Of a DNA stretch of 64,000 bases, positions 27,450-41,690 are shown in pieces. The notes beneath the pieces are model-generated. The model was not told where the DNA came from, did not search any database, and worked only from the letters and a program-made list of their open reading frames with translations. Origin of the DNA: Nicotiana tabacum (lineage: Eukaryota; Streptophyta; Magnoliopsida; Solanales; Solanaceae). Within the stretch, counting starts at the first letter, position 1. Each line of letters begins with the position of its first letter. The DNA lies in assembly GCF_000715075.1 (NCBI RefSeq), contig NC_134081.1, positions 64,359,653-64,423,652 on the forward strand. The letters are read 5' to 3'. The position numbers were made by a program, and so were the translations under genes.

Positions 27450-27460
27450 AAGGTGGAGAA
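27450..27460 (+). promoter_or_regulatory. polypurine tract, element 1
   Basis: AAGGTGGAGAA directly before the 3' LTR start TGTAGTGACC at 27461. One T interrupts the purine run. Confidence 0.75.
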
Positions 27461-29480
27461 TGTAGTGACCCAAAATGTCATCTTTAAAGTTAATAATTAA
27501 TTATGTGTTCTAAGACAACGAAAAGCACTATCTATCATTACTTGACTTGCGTGCGCAGTCCGTAAAATTTTCCGGAAAGCTTTTATGTGAAAAATGGATT
27601 AAAATGTGAATTAGAGCTTTAAAACCCAACTGAGTTGACTTAGGTCAATAGTTTGAGCAAACGGACTCGGATCTGTGTTTTGACAATTCCGGTAGGTTTG
27701 TATCATGATTTGGGACATGGGCATATGCCCGAAATCAAATTCCGAGGTCCCTAGTCCGAGATATAAAATTTTGATGAAAAAAAATTAAAGTTGAAGTTCA
27801 AATTGTGACCGGGTGTCGAATTATGTGCAAACGACCTCAGAATAGAATTTTGATGATTCCAACAGCCCCGTATGGTGATTTTGGACTTAGGAGCATGATC
27901 AGAATTTTATTTGGAAGTCCGTAGTGAAATTAGGCTTGAAATGGCTAAAATAGGAATTTAAAGTTTGGAAGTTTGACCGCAGAATTGACCTTTTGATATC
28001 AGGGTCGGAATCCAATTTCGAAAATTTTCATAGCTCCGTTATGTCATTTATGACTTGTGTGCAAAATTAGAGGTAAATCGGACTTGATTTGATATGTTTC
28101 GACATCGAATGTAGAAGTTGGAAATTCTAAGCTTCATTAAGCTTGAATTGGAGCATGATTCATGATTTTAGCGTTGTTTGATGTGATTTGAGGTTTCAAA
28201 TAAGTTTGTATGATGTTTTAGGACTTGTTGGCGTATTTGGTTGAGGTCCCGAGGGCCTCAGGTGAGTTTCAGATGGTTAACGGATCAAAAATGGGACTTA
28301 AATAGCTGTAGCAAAAAGCTGCTGCAATTTTTCTTCTGCTGAGCAATCGAGCCCAGAAGTCGAGCTAAAAAATCAAAGCCCAGAAATCGATCCCAGAAAT
28401 CAAGCCCAGAAATCGAGCCGAGGATCGAAGGCAGGCTCGAGAGCCATGATCGAAGGCAAGGCTCGAGGGCCATGATCGAAAGCCACTGATCGAAGGCTCA
28501 AGATCGATGCCATGACCGAAGGCCCCGGCTCGAGCCTATGATCGAAGCCAAGACCGAGGCCTAGACTCGAGGGCGATGATCGAAGCCATGATCGAGGCCT
28601 AGTTCCGAAGGTTGCCTGGGCAGATTTATAAAAGAGGGGATTTCGTCCCATTTGCCATTTTTGACGAACTTGAGCTTTTGCAGAAGCGATTTTTGACAGA
28701 TTTTCAAGGAAAAATATTTGGGTAAGTGATTCTAACTTGGATTTCATCTATATACATGGATATATCATTGTTTTCACCATTTAATTAGTGTATCGAGATT
28801 GAAATTTTGAGAAACTTTTAGAAATCTCATAGAAACGAATTTTTGAGATTTCTTTGTCGATTCGGAGTCGGATTTGAATGAAACTGGTATGGTTGGACTC
28901 GTAATTGAATGGGTTATCAGATTTTATAAGCTTCGTCGGATTCCAAGACGTGGGCCCCACAAGCAATTTTTGAGCTAATTTCGGATTTTATTGAAAAATG
29001 TAGTATATTCTTATGAAATTGATTTCTATAATTTTTGTTGACTATATCGAATTAATTATGACTAGATACGGGTCGATCAGATTCGAAAAATCAAGGAAAA
29101 AGCATACTACTTGGTTAAATTGGAGCAAGTCGAGGTAAGTGACTTGTCTAACATTGTGTGAGGGAAATTTCCCCTATGATTGGTATTAATTATAATGTTA
29201 TGAAAGTCGTGTACACGAGGTGACGAGTGTGTACACGAACTAAATGTGAAGGATTATGTTTTTAAATTATCAAGATCACTGTTGCATATTAATTAAATTA
29301 TTAAATCTTGTTATATTCTCCATCATTGATTTGATTTGTATACTTTATATTTGCTTGACCTTTTCCTGCTAATTGTTTTACCTGTTTAGTTAAAACTTGG
29401 TTTCTTTTATTCTGTACATTATTGAATTGATTTTGTATAATTTAAATATAGTTAATATGAAGTATTTGACATTTTAAATT
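27461..29480 (+). repeat. Element 1 3' LTR, first part
   Basis: Homologous to 8802-10840. The promoter-proximal array (28338-28615) contains extra CCAGAAATCGAGC-type units that the 5' LTR lacks. TATAAAAG is at 28627-28634 and donor-like GGGTAAGT at 28721. It is interrupted at 29480 by the MULE MITE. Confidence 0.9.
28338..28615 (+). repeat. promoter-proximal array, 3' LTR version
   Basis: It begins with four or five CCAGAAATCGAGC-like units of about 14-18 bases, followed by GATCGAAGGC/GGCTCGAG units shared with the 5' LTR. The composition differs between the two LTRs of one element. Confidence 0.7.
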
Positions 29481-29559
29481 CGGAGAAGATCCAAATATAC
29501 CCCTGTATTTTCGAAAATGGTCTAAGAATATCCCTCGTTATACTATTGGGCTATCTATA

Positions 29560-32500
29560 TGTCACGACTCCAAATTCCCTCCGTAGGATGTCGTGATGGC
29601 ACCTAGTCTCTAAAACTAGGTAAGCCTAACAATGCGGAATAATAATAAATATCTGAAATAAACAAACTACAATTCAAACAATTTCAACTCCCAAAACCCG
29701 GTTGAAATAAATCACAAGCTTCTAAGAATTTATTCTCAATGTCTCTATATATCAAGGTCTAAATAAAATATAAGGAAGCAACAAAAAATGATAGAAAGGG
29801 ACTCCGGAGTCTGCGGACACTGGCAGATATACCTCGAAGTCTCCGTTCGCAGGTAACTCACTGACGTCTAGGTTGGTAAGATGTACCTGGATATGCACAA
29901 AAAGATGTGCAGAAGCGTAGTATGAGTACACCATAACGGTACCCAGTAAGTGCCAAGCCTAACCTCGGTAGAGTAGTGACGAGGTCAGGTGAGGCCCTAC
30001 TGGAATATAATAATGGAATGGTAAAATGTTTAACAATATAGTAAAATAAAATGACACTGGAAATGAATCAAATAGTATGTCACATTTAATGACACCAAAT
30101 AATTGCAAATAATATCTCGTTGAATCATAACAGAATTTCCTTCAACTTTATAAAAATCACAACAATTAATCGAAGGCAACTATGGCCATAAATCAATATT
30201 AACAAGGGCACTACCGAGGTACCGCCTCGTAGTCCCAAATTATAAATAATTTCACAATATCTCATTTTCTTATATCACCGCGGGAGCCTTCACAATTTAT
30301 TTAAAGAAAATATTTTTTTATCGAAATAGCATCCCGGGTTTTAGCCATCCTTATCACACCGCATGACTTCTAGTAGTCACCCCTACTAGCCACGCGTATC
30401 AAGTCACCCTTATCTCACCGCATGCGTTTCAACACCCATACCTTATACCACCGCATGCGTATCAATATCACAATATATCACAATTTGCACCTCAAGTGCC
30501 CAATATTTCAATTTTCCACGAAAACAAATCTCACGAAAATATTCAAGAATAAATAATTCTGGAAAATAATATTCCAAATTTTTATTTCGTTGCTTCAATA
30601 TCAAATTTAAAAATGTCAAATACTTTATATTAATACTATTTAATTTAAAGAAAATCAACCTCTAAATAATGCACAGTATGAAAGAGGCCAAGTTTCAATT
30701 AAACAGGTAAAACAATTAGAAGGAAAAAGGCAAACAAATTTAAAATATATATCACAGATCAATGATGAAGAATATAACAAGATAAAATAATTTAATAAAT
30801 GCGCAACAATGATCTACATAATTTAAAAATATAATCTTTCACATTTAGCCCGTGTACATACTCGTCACCTCGTGTACACGACTTTTAACACATTTCAATA
30901 ATCACATTAATATCAATTCTAGGGAAAATTTCCCCCACACAAGGTTAGATAAGTCACTTACCTCGACTTGCTCCAATTTAACCAAGTATTATGCTTTTTC
31001 CTCGATTTTTTGACTCCGATCGACTCGTATCTAGTCATAATTAATTCGATACAGTCAACAAAAATTATAGTAATCAATTTCATAAGAAAATATTACATTT
31101 TCATTAAAATCCGAAATTAGCTCAAAATTTGCCCGTGGGACCCACATCTCGGAATCCGGCAAAACTTACAAAATCCGATAACCCATTCAATTACGAGTCC
31201 ACCCATACCAATTTTACCAAAATCCGATAACAATTCGACCTCCAAATCTTAAATTTTCGTTTTTGGATGATTTTGCAAAAATCTTGATTTTTCTTCCATA
31301 AATTCACGGATTCATGATGTAAATGAGTATGAAATCATGAAATATAATCAATATAAGATAAGGAACACTTACCCCAATATTTTCCAGTGAAAATCGCCCA
31401 AGAACCGTGCTCCAAAAATCCAAAACGAAATGAATGAAATGACAATTTTTGGTCCTTAAGTTTCTGCCAATCCGTCACTAAAAGTCCATTTTTCGTCACT
31501 AAAAGTCCACCAGAAACTGCTCTACCAGCCTTCCTTCAATTGATCATAACTTTATGTACAAATGTCCAAATTATAAATGGGTTAACTTTCTGGAAACTAG
31601 AATCAACCGACTACCACTTTCAAGTTTTGCAACTTTTCTGATTCCTTATGAATTGCGAGATATAAGCTTCCACAGTCGGCTCCATGCATCAGAATTTCTG
31701 GCGAAACTGCTCAACCAGCCTTCATTCATTCCATCATAACTTTCTGTACAAATGTCCAAATAATGAATGGTTTAACTTTCTGGAAACTAGAAACAAACAA
31801 CTACAACTTTGACGTTTTGACAATTTTCCGGTTCCTTATGAATTACGAGATATAAGCTTCCAAAATTGGCTCCACACCAGAAATATCTGGCGAAATTTCT
31901 GCATATTTCCAGCAACCTTCTTTGTCCGAAATCCATTCCGTTTACCTTTCGAATTCCACCCGAGACCTTCGGGACCTTAACCAATTATTCCAACATGTCC
32001 CAAAATACAATACGAACTTAGTCGAGGCTTCAAACCACATCAAACAACATCAAAACGACTAATCGCACCTCAAATCAAAATCTCTGAACTTTGAACTTTC
32101 AATTTCTACAAACAACACCGGAATCTATCAAATCCAGTTCAATTGACCTCAAATTTTACACGCAAGTCATAAATTACATAACGGAGCTATGAAAATTTTC
32201 AGAATCGGATTTCGACCCCGATATCAAAAATTCAATCCCTCGGTCAAACTTCCCAAAAATTCAACTTTCGGCATTTCAAGCCTAATTCCACTACGGACTT
32301 CCAAATAAAATTTCGATCACGCTCCTAAGTCTAAAATCACCATACAGAGCTGTTGGAATCATTAAAATTCTATTCCGGGGTCATTTGTATATAATTCGAC
32401 ATCCGGTCATTATTTGAACTTAAACTTTAAATTTTTTATCAAAATTCCATATCTCGGGCTAGGGACCTCGGAATTTGATTCCGGGCATACGCCCAAGTCC

Positions 32501-32740
32501 CAATTCACAATACAGACCTGCCGGAACTGTCAAAACACTGATCCGGGTCTTTTGCTCAAAATGTTGACCAAAGTCAACTCAGTTATGTTTTAAACATCTA
32601 ATTGACATTTTAATCCATTTTCACCTGAAAACTTTCCAGAAAGTTTTTACGGACTGCACATGCAAGTCGAGTAATGGTAAATAGTGCTTATATCATAAAA
32701 TTAATCATTAAATTTAAAGATAACATTTTGGGTCATCACA
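29560..32740 (-). repeat. solo LTR of the element 1 family, minus strand
   Basis: Read on the minus strand it starts TGTGATGACCCAAAATG (32740) and ends GTCGTGACA (29560). It is 3181 bp and flanked by the 5-bp duplication CTATA (29555-29559, 32741-32745). It matches the element 1 LTR along its length, at roughly 85% by eye. No internal sequence or second LTR is present, so it is the product of LTR-LTR recombination. It inserted into the MULE arm. Confidence 0.9.
31513..31891 (-). repeat. two 190-bp tandem units inside the solo LTR
   Basis: Units start at 31513 (gaaactgctc) and 31703 (gaaactgctc); a partial third begins at 31892. The position upstream of the promoter corresponds to the GATCGAAG arrays of element 1. 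Frames over it are not genes. Confidence 0.75.
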
Positions 32741-33688
32741 CTATACCCCTGCAGTCATACTTTGGGTTCAAATATACCGCTCAATTAAACGGAGGGACAC
32801 GTGTCATCGTCTTATTGGTTAATTTTAAATATCTCCTAATTAATTAAAAATACCTATTATTCATACCCGAAAAATAATTTTATAAAGTATTTTTTTTGTA
32901 AAAACTGGAAAAAACTAATATTTTTTTTACTAAAAACTGAAAAAAACAAAAATATTTTTTTTTCATTTTTTACAAAAATATCTGCTTTTAAAAAAACTTT
33001 CTAAAACAATGTTTTTATAAAAACTGAAAAATAATTTTTTAAAGCAATTAAAAACGGGAAAAAACTGATTTTGTTTTACTAAAAACTGAAAAAATCAAAA
33101 ATATTTTTTTCCAGTTTTTAGAAAAACATTGCTTTAAAAAAACTAAAAAATAATTTCTAAAGCAATTTGTTTTGTAAAAACTAAAAAACAAAAACTGAAA
33201 AGCAATATTTTTGTAAATACTGAAAAAACAATTTTTTTTTTTAAGTTTTTAGTTAAAAAAATCAGTTTTTTTCAGTTTTTAATTGCATTAGAAAATTATT
33301 TTTCAGTTTTGTTATCTAGTTTTTACAAAAAATATTTTTTTAGAAATTTTTTTTAAAGCATATTGTTTTGTAAAAAAATTTTAAAAAAATATTTTCATTT
33401 TTTTCAGTTTTTAGTAAAAACAGAAATGATTTTTTTTCCAGTTTTTACAAAAAAATTTCTTTATAAAATTGTTTTTCGGGTATGGGTAATGAGTATTTTT
33501 AATTAATTAGGAGATATTTATAATTGGCCAATAAGACGATGACATGTGTCCCTCCGTTTAAATGAGGGGTATATTTGAACCCAAAGTATGACTGCAGGGG
33601 TATAGATAACCCAATAGTATAACAAGGGATAATTTTAGACCATTTTCGAAAGTATAGAGGTATATTTGAACCTTCTCCCTTTTAAATT

Positions 33689-35018
<1,330 letters not shown>

Positions 35019-35023
35019 TTAAC

Positions 35024-36507
35024 GAGGATCGGGCCCCATGTAGTTCTGGAATGATGATTTATAGAAGGCGATGTTTGCAGGAATTGCCCCAGTATCGTAT
35101 TATGACGATACTGCAAGACGAGAAGATTTTGGCACCTAGAATGATTTCAGATTGCAGCTTGATTGTGAGACTTGGAAGATTCGATAATTTATTGTTCTAC
35201 TGATCATATTTGAGTTTGAGTTTGAGTTTGTATCATTGGCCCGTTATGAGTTTGTTGTCGCTCATCGCATTGTAGCTTGGTTTGCTTCTTATAAGAAGTT
35301 CCACGCCGCGACGTTTGATCTTGCAAAACCAAAGTACACACATACCCATATATTGTAATGCATATATGTTAAGATGTGATGCAAATAATGCAGGAATGAT
35401 GATGCCTAGCTGTCGGCTGGCCATTATTTAGGATCGGGCGACGCGATATTGGAATCTGAAGTCTCTTGAGCTCTGGAGCATTATTTGGGATGCCGGAGAT
35501 GGGCCTTTGAATTTACTTGATTGTTAGCCAAGTTGTGTACCATTCCGCAGCTGTCGGAGCATTAAGTCTCCACACGATGGGAGTATCTCCGCCTGATGGG
35601 AGTAGTTGACTTGAAATATAAAATATCTCCGCATAATGGGAGTATGTCCACGCGATGAGAGTAGTTAACTTGAAATGTAAAGTATCTCCGCATGATGGGA
35701 GTTTCTGACTTGAAAGAATGTAACATCCCTGTATGCTGCATGAATAAAAACGTCAAAACATTAGAGATAAAACAAAGAAATAAGGAGCATGCCCAAGAGA
35801 TACTCTTGACTACAAAACTAGATTGCGGCCGTCGATTGGCAGGATGTATGGCAGGATCGGATGGTTCATCCTTCGATTGGCGAAGTTGGAGACAAAATTT
35901 GCAACTATTTGCTTAGAATCTCCAATATGGCAGAGTGACAACGTGATCTGTGCGAAGTGCTCCAGTTGGTGAAGCAAACAGTTTCCTATATACAGGCTTC
36001 GATTAGCAAAGCCATCGACTCAATTTGTACAAAGAGCTCCAATTGGTTGAGTAGACGGTTTGCGATATACACGGATCCGATTGGCGAGGCCGAAGGTTCG
36101 TTATATACAACGTGCTCCGCTTGGTTGAGCAGACAGTTTTCTATTTACGATATGCTCCAATTGCATCAGAGGTTTGGTTCCAGAATACCTGCAATGCATT
36201 TGGAGTTAGTCCTTAGTCACATAAGGGAATGAATTTAAATAACGAAAGAGAGATAAGGGTTAATAAGAGAGTAGTGGGCCTGTGATTTCTCCGACTGTGC
36301 CCCAGCATGCTTCATCTCCTATCGGTCCTGCATTCAAAGAATAATTCTTAGCAGAGGGAGGGGGTGTTGGTTTGTGTTGATCATAGTCCTGGCCTTGCCC
36401 CGGGTCTGGTGAGATTGTGCCACGAAGTTCGGTAGGTGGAAGAATAGTTTTCTAGAAAATGTAGTTTTTTTAAAAATTATTCATTTTTATGGCAAATTCC
36501 GTCGTTC
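35024..36507 (-). other. LARD internal segment, non-coding, with minisatellites
   Basis: It joins 8577-8801 when element 1 is removed. At 35567-35716 five copies of a core like TCTCCGCATGATGGGAGTA alternate with a GTTGACTTGAAATATAAA spacer. At about 35940-36180 diverged units carry GCTCCAATTGGTTGAGTAGA and GATTGGCGAGGCC. On the minus strand several TTCATGCAG and TGCAGG sites resemble splice acceptors. No protein domain was recognised in any frame. Confidence 0.5.
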
Positions 36508-39500
36508 ACTCAGAGTTTTGGGCCTAAAATAAATGCTAGGCCCAGCAGATTTTGAACAGCAGCAACAAGCTCCAGTGACTGAGACTCTAGGCTAGAACTT
36601 AGGACTGATTTCTTGAGAACTCAGCAGGCCTAGTTCGGTCACATATGCAAAAGAAAAGAGAGACATTAGTGATGATACTCAATAAAATATAACATTCAAG
36701 TGATATTAAGAGTATGGTAAAGCTAATTATGAGACCCAATAAGACTGTAACAAATAAGCACTATTGGAGTGAAGACCAAGCTTTATTTATATTAATCCTA
36801 AGAGGATTAATGAGGGTCAATGACTAATGGCTTAGGGTAAGACCTTATTCATGAATAAGGTATCCTTAGAATCCCTGGCACTTCAGAGTTAACAAGGGTC
36901 TGAAGGATCCCAAGCAGTGCTTGTGTCAGGAAAGGACACCTCATCCACAAACTAAGCCCCACCCCGAATACCCTTAGTTAATCACAATTATTCTTCCACA
37001 AAGGTTTAAACATGAATGATGAAATCACTCTAATAACTAACATGGTAGCAGTAGTTAGAACAAAGTTTCATTGTCACAGAAGCTTCACAGAATACTGTCA
37101 GCAGAGCATGAGGATATCAACTTTAATTCAAACACAAGAATGTAGGCTGCTACAGGTATTTACACTATCATTCTGGAACATGCATCAGAACACTTGAAGG
37201 AATCAACCACAAATGTAAACAAGGAGAGGTCATAGCAGGCACCATTAGACTATTTTAAGTTTGAAATACTAAGTTGAATGAGTTAAGGAGGTAGAGCAGA
37301 CATGTATCCTAACCTTTACTAACCCTACTGATAGGTTCAAACCTACAGGGATCTTTGACTAAGTTCATAGTGCTCCAACAGTCATCAGACGATATTCAAT
37401 CAAAAGTTCACACATTGATTAAATTCTCAGTTCTGCTAGATGTATAAATTAACAACCTTGTCCAAAATTTCCTAAAGAGCATCAACAGAAGTACTTACGT
37501 AGGCAAGTATGTCAATCTTAACCCTAATACTAGCTAATAACATGATCACTCACCCTTTTAAGCTTACAATCTTAGATTCACACTAAGCTATTAAGAGTCA
37601 AGATATACATATAAATGCAGTATGGTACTCAAAACATGGTAGGCAAACATCAATGAGTTACCCCTAAGTTCATCTATAATCACAGCTAACTTATATTCCA
37701 AATTCTATGTTATTAATCCTTTCAAGATTCAGCCCCTTTTATGAGATGATACAGTTCTTAAAAGAGAAGTATGAGAGTACAAACATGAGTATCCTTTACA
37801 TGGAAGACAAGCAGGAAGTCTGATAACAAACAAATGAGTGCAGAAACTTTAAAAAGAGGATACTTAGATACATATAAGAGATGTTCTTAAGGGACTGCAA
37901 GACTATAGAGCATATCAGAGAAACAAATGATATATAATCATACTAGCAGGTTCATTACAGGAGTTTAAAATATGAAAGTTTTACATATACTGAGTAGGTA
38001 TGGTTCTAGTAGCAGAACAATCAATCCAAGAAGACAGGTTGAGTAGCAGAACAATCAATCCAAGAAGACAGGTTGAGTGTGATAGTCTAGGTATGATGAA
38101 GTTCAGTTCTGACATGTTAACAACACAGCCAATCCAAGAGATAGTATGACACAAAGACAACATGTACAACTCTTAACCAAACTTTTAAGGAGAAGTTAAT
38201 AACAGAACTTAAATTGGGCTAATAAGCAAGGTAGAAGTTGACAAAATACATATGAATACACCACAACCTTTAAACTAACCACATAAACTCATTAAGACTT
38301 ATGTTAATCATTTTAGAGAAAATATTTTCCCAGTGGAACTCACAAGTGTAGCTAAACAAACACAAACATGAAAGTTAAGATAAGGCTTTCAAACCTGCAC
38401 ATAATGATATTTTAAAGAGTTACAAGGTCACAGATCATACTTGAAGTGAGCAGGCAACTCAACTAGTCTGATGAGTTAAACTATAGTGATAGGTTTGTAT
38501 TAGGCATTTTAAATGTGCACCACAAACATAATCCCAATGCTATTAAAGTAGACAAATTAAGCATGGATCAACAAGTGATATTTATAATATAATATCAGAA
38601 GAGCAGGCTTAGAACTTTCATCAGAAAGAGCTTAAGATCATAACAGTAGTATAACTTTAACTAAGCATATGTAGAGAATCATTAAATATTTTAATTAACT
38701 ACAAAGATTCAACAAGACCCAAATTTGTTCAATTTAGAGAAGTTTTTAGCATTACTATGTTCATAGGACAATCGACTAACATTATCATAATTTCAAATTA
38801 TCAGGGAAATAGATGGCTCATACAATGAAGATAATATTCAATGTTAAGGCATGATAAGATAATAGCATACATCATTAAGTAAAGATAAACAACAAAGACA
38901 ACATAGTAAGCATGATTATAGCTTAAGCAGTCAAAGAAAGTGAGGGGTCAGTATACACTGACCTTCTTTTGAGTAGCAAACCAAATAAAGATTTTTGGTT
39001 TAGCCAATTAGAAACCAGAAGCTCAAACTTCGCACAATGAATGAACTAAGAATCGGAAATAAGAGAAAAGATGAAATGCGTGAGGGAGTCTAAGTTTATA
39101 GTTGTTTCGATTATGTCTGTTATTTGTGTTAGGTGAAGGCAATTAAAACCTCTACTTTTAGTGCCTTCAAACCTACGGTTCCGACAAATTTGAAATAGTG
39201 AGCGAAAGATGACGATGGAGAGGGAGTAAAAATTGGTGAAGAACAGAGGGAAAAGTACCAAAGTGATTTACCTGGGCACGAGGACATCCTTCAAAGACGG
39301 AAACCCGTCGGATAAAATCCCAATCTCCAGAGGTCAAAGTGACATCTGGATAATGAATAACAATGATAATGCTGAAGAAATGCTCATGCTTGCCATGGAT
39401 TTGAAAGATCACAATGGTGATGCAGATGATTTGAAGTTTCACTTTTGGGTTAGGGATTTATATTTGGGATTTCAAATTTTAGTGATTAAATTAATGAAAT

Positions 39501-39990
39501 CGACTTGATTCGTGGGTATAGGGAACAAATTGGGTGTTAGAGGGTATGGATTTGTGACCTTGCACCAATTTGTGCAAGGGTTAAAGATTGATAGGGGATG
39601 AGAGGTCGAGGGACTAGAGAGGAAAAAAGAAAGGGGGGGGGGGGGGGGCGGTTGGTCCATGAGGCAAATGATTAGGGTTTGGGGGTAACCAGGACGGTCT
39701 CTAAGGTTAAAAACGGGGGAAGAGATCTGGGTCGTTGGATCATTTGATCAACGACCCTGATAAATTAGGTATTAAAAGTTTTAAAAAGGGTTTTATGAGA
39801 AAATACTGGAACCGTTGGATTTTTGTATTTCAACTGTGGAGATGAGGTTTTAGCTGGAATTAAAAGAAAAGAGAAAAACCAGAATTAATTACGGACTGTA
39901 GATGAGTTAGATCAATGATACAGATTTGTTTGTGCTTGTTTTGTGAGCGTGGAATATGGGTGATGTGGCGCACCGTTATTGGCTCATAGG

Positions 39991-40705
39991 TAGGGGTGCT
40001 TATTGGGTAGATCAGGTGGATAATTGTGCTTAATGGTTCGGCTTATCGGTTATCGGATTATAAATGTTATAATCAACTAGCCATCCAATAAGATAACGGA
40101 CATATTAATATCGGATTAACGATTTTCGGGTGGTTATCGGGCGGTTTATCTGCTAAACCAAATAGAAATTTTTTGAACAATCTTAATGTTATGAATACAA
40201 AATGGCCAAACCTGATAAAGTGTCTCGACTCCCTCGTTAGTATGTACTGTACTTTAGTCTACCAGGCTTGTTAACATCTGTTGCTACATGATAGAATCTG
40301 TTAACACTTTGTAGTTTGTACTGCACTAATGCACTTATTATAAGTATTTCTTTTGGCTGTATAGCTAACAGTTTCATGTCAAAAAAGTGAAAGATGGAAA
40401 ACTAGTCAAACTGATTGAAAACGCATATACAATGAAGCATGTACATCTAGGTGGTGTGTTTATAATCCTTTTGAAGTCTTCATAGGAGATAGATCCACAT
40501 ATAGTTAATGGGAATAATTAAAGATATGTATATTTAAATATAAAAATTCTTAACGGGCTAACGGTTTATTCGATAAGAAAATTGAGTAATCCGCCCCCAA
40601 ATTGTTAAGCCGTTAATTATAAAATCTCAATATGTTCACCAACCATTACCCCGATAACCCAATATCAATAAGTTAATAAGCCATCGATCAGCCGATTTCT
40701 ATTAT
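39991..40705. mobile_element. hAT-like MITE, right end lost
   Basis: It begins TAGGGGTG, a typical hAT terminus, after CTCATAGG (39983-39990). A 7-of-8 match CACATAGG is at 43327-43334, so the pair may be its target duplication. Subterminal GGTTATCGG-type motifs occur near the left end and in inverted form near 40640-40690. No matching right terminus is seen; the sequence runs straight into a truncated LTR. Confidence 0.5.
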
Positions 40706-41229
40706 ATTTTGAAGCCATTTTTTTGAATTAAAATCTAACAGCGGAAATAATTACAGTACACAACCTCCCAAGACTGGTAATACTGAGTCACGAACTCTAA
40801 CTGAATACATGGAATGATCACAAGGACCAAATATACAATACTATTTGATTATAAATTAACAGTACAATAAAATGAAAAGACTCCAAGGGACTGCGACAGC
40901 CAAGCAGCTCTACCTTGAATCCTTATGATCGCGCTTTAACTCTGCTCAAGTCCGATATCTTCAATACCTGGCTCTGCACAAAAATATGCAGAAGTGTAGT
41001 ATGAGTACGCCACGGTCGGTACCCAGTAAGTATCAAGACTAACCTCAATGGAGTAGAGGCGAGGTACAGTCAAGACACTCACTAGTCTAATAACCTGTGC
41101 AATATAATATACAAAATAATAGGAAACAAATAACAATAGGACAACGTGGAACAACCAGTGGTATGCATAGCAGACAACAAGAATACCATTAATATCACTC
41201 AACAATTAATAAATACAAGTACACCCAAT

Positions 41230-41690
41230 TAAATCAAGTCCTTCAAATAAATGTCTTTCACATATAATTCTTCCATATAACTCTCTTTCAAATATAATTT
41301 TCTCAAATAATTATTTTTCAAATATAATTCTTTCAATAAATCTTTTCAAATATAATTTTCTCAAATAAATATCTTTCAAATAAAATTCTTTCATATAATA
41401 CTTTCTAAGTAAAAATTCTTCCAAATAAATATTTTGAATATAATTCTTTCAATTAAATGACACCTCATTTCATAATCATAAAAATACGGGTCTCAGCCCA
41501 TTTTTATATTTTTTGTAAACACGGGTCTCAGCCCATTTTCATATTTCCATGGCACCTCGTGCCCATAATTAAATCATCATATTTTTCCGGCACCTCGTGC
41601 CCTCATTGCATATCACTACTGTACGGACAATACACGTGCCAATTATCATTATTTACTCACGGCACCTCGTGCCTACATTTCATTTTATAA
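41230..41690 (-). repeat. U5 arrays of the truncated LTR
   Basis: 41230-41455 holds degenerate units like CTTTCAAATATAATTTTCTC. 41485-41545 holds two copies of ACGGGTCTCAGCCCATTTT. Between 41550 and 41675 the palindromic GGCACCTCGTGCC occurs three times and each copy can form a 5-bp hairpin. Confidence 0.65.

Larger units (their letters stand above)
22553..27460 (+). pseudogene. broken gag-pol of element 1 (Tekay/Del-like chromovirus)
   Basis: Gag begins at ATG 22553 (MVGTRTTG). Stops interrupt it at 22640, 23288, 23846 and 24437. Frame changes occur near 24662-24672 (A run) and 24732 (extra G). More stops follow at 24913, 24961, 26083, 26317, 26338, 26389, 26488, 26557, 26590, 27001 and 27016, with another frame change near 27095. 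Recognisable parts in order: gag (22990-23480), a CCHC knuckle (23778-23819), protease with D-R-G-S in place of the family's D-P-G-S, RT with F-I-D-D (25078-25090), RNase H, integrase zinc domain and core, and chromodomain (27240-27390). Many stops look like CAG to TAG or TGG to TGA changes, as expected from deamination of methylated cytosine. It cannot encode its own enzymes. Confidence 0.93.
29481..33679. mobile_element. fold-back Mutator-like MITE (MULE type), split by a solo LTR
   Basis: A perfect 9-bp duplication TTTTAAATT flanks it (29472-29480 and 33680-33688), as is typical of Mutator-like elements. The ends GGAGAAGATCCAAATATACC and the complement of the right end (GGAGAAGGTTCAAATATACC) are inverted repeats. 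The inversion continues through the whole element. Left arm 29481-29559 plus 32746 to about 33173 pairs with about 33174-33679, so the original ~1.0 kb element is essentially one long hairpin with an A/T-rich centre. There is no transposase. A solo LTR is inserted at 29560. Confidence 0.85.

Noticed and set aside
32746..33679. A/T-rich TTTTTCAGTTTTTA repeats as a separate satellite
   Set aside because: They are the inner part of the fold-back MULE arms and pair with each other, so no separate repeat is needed.
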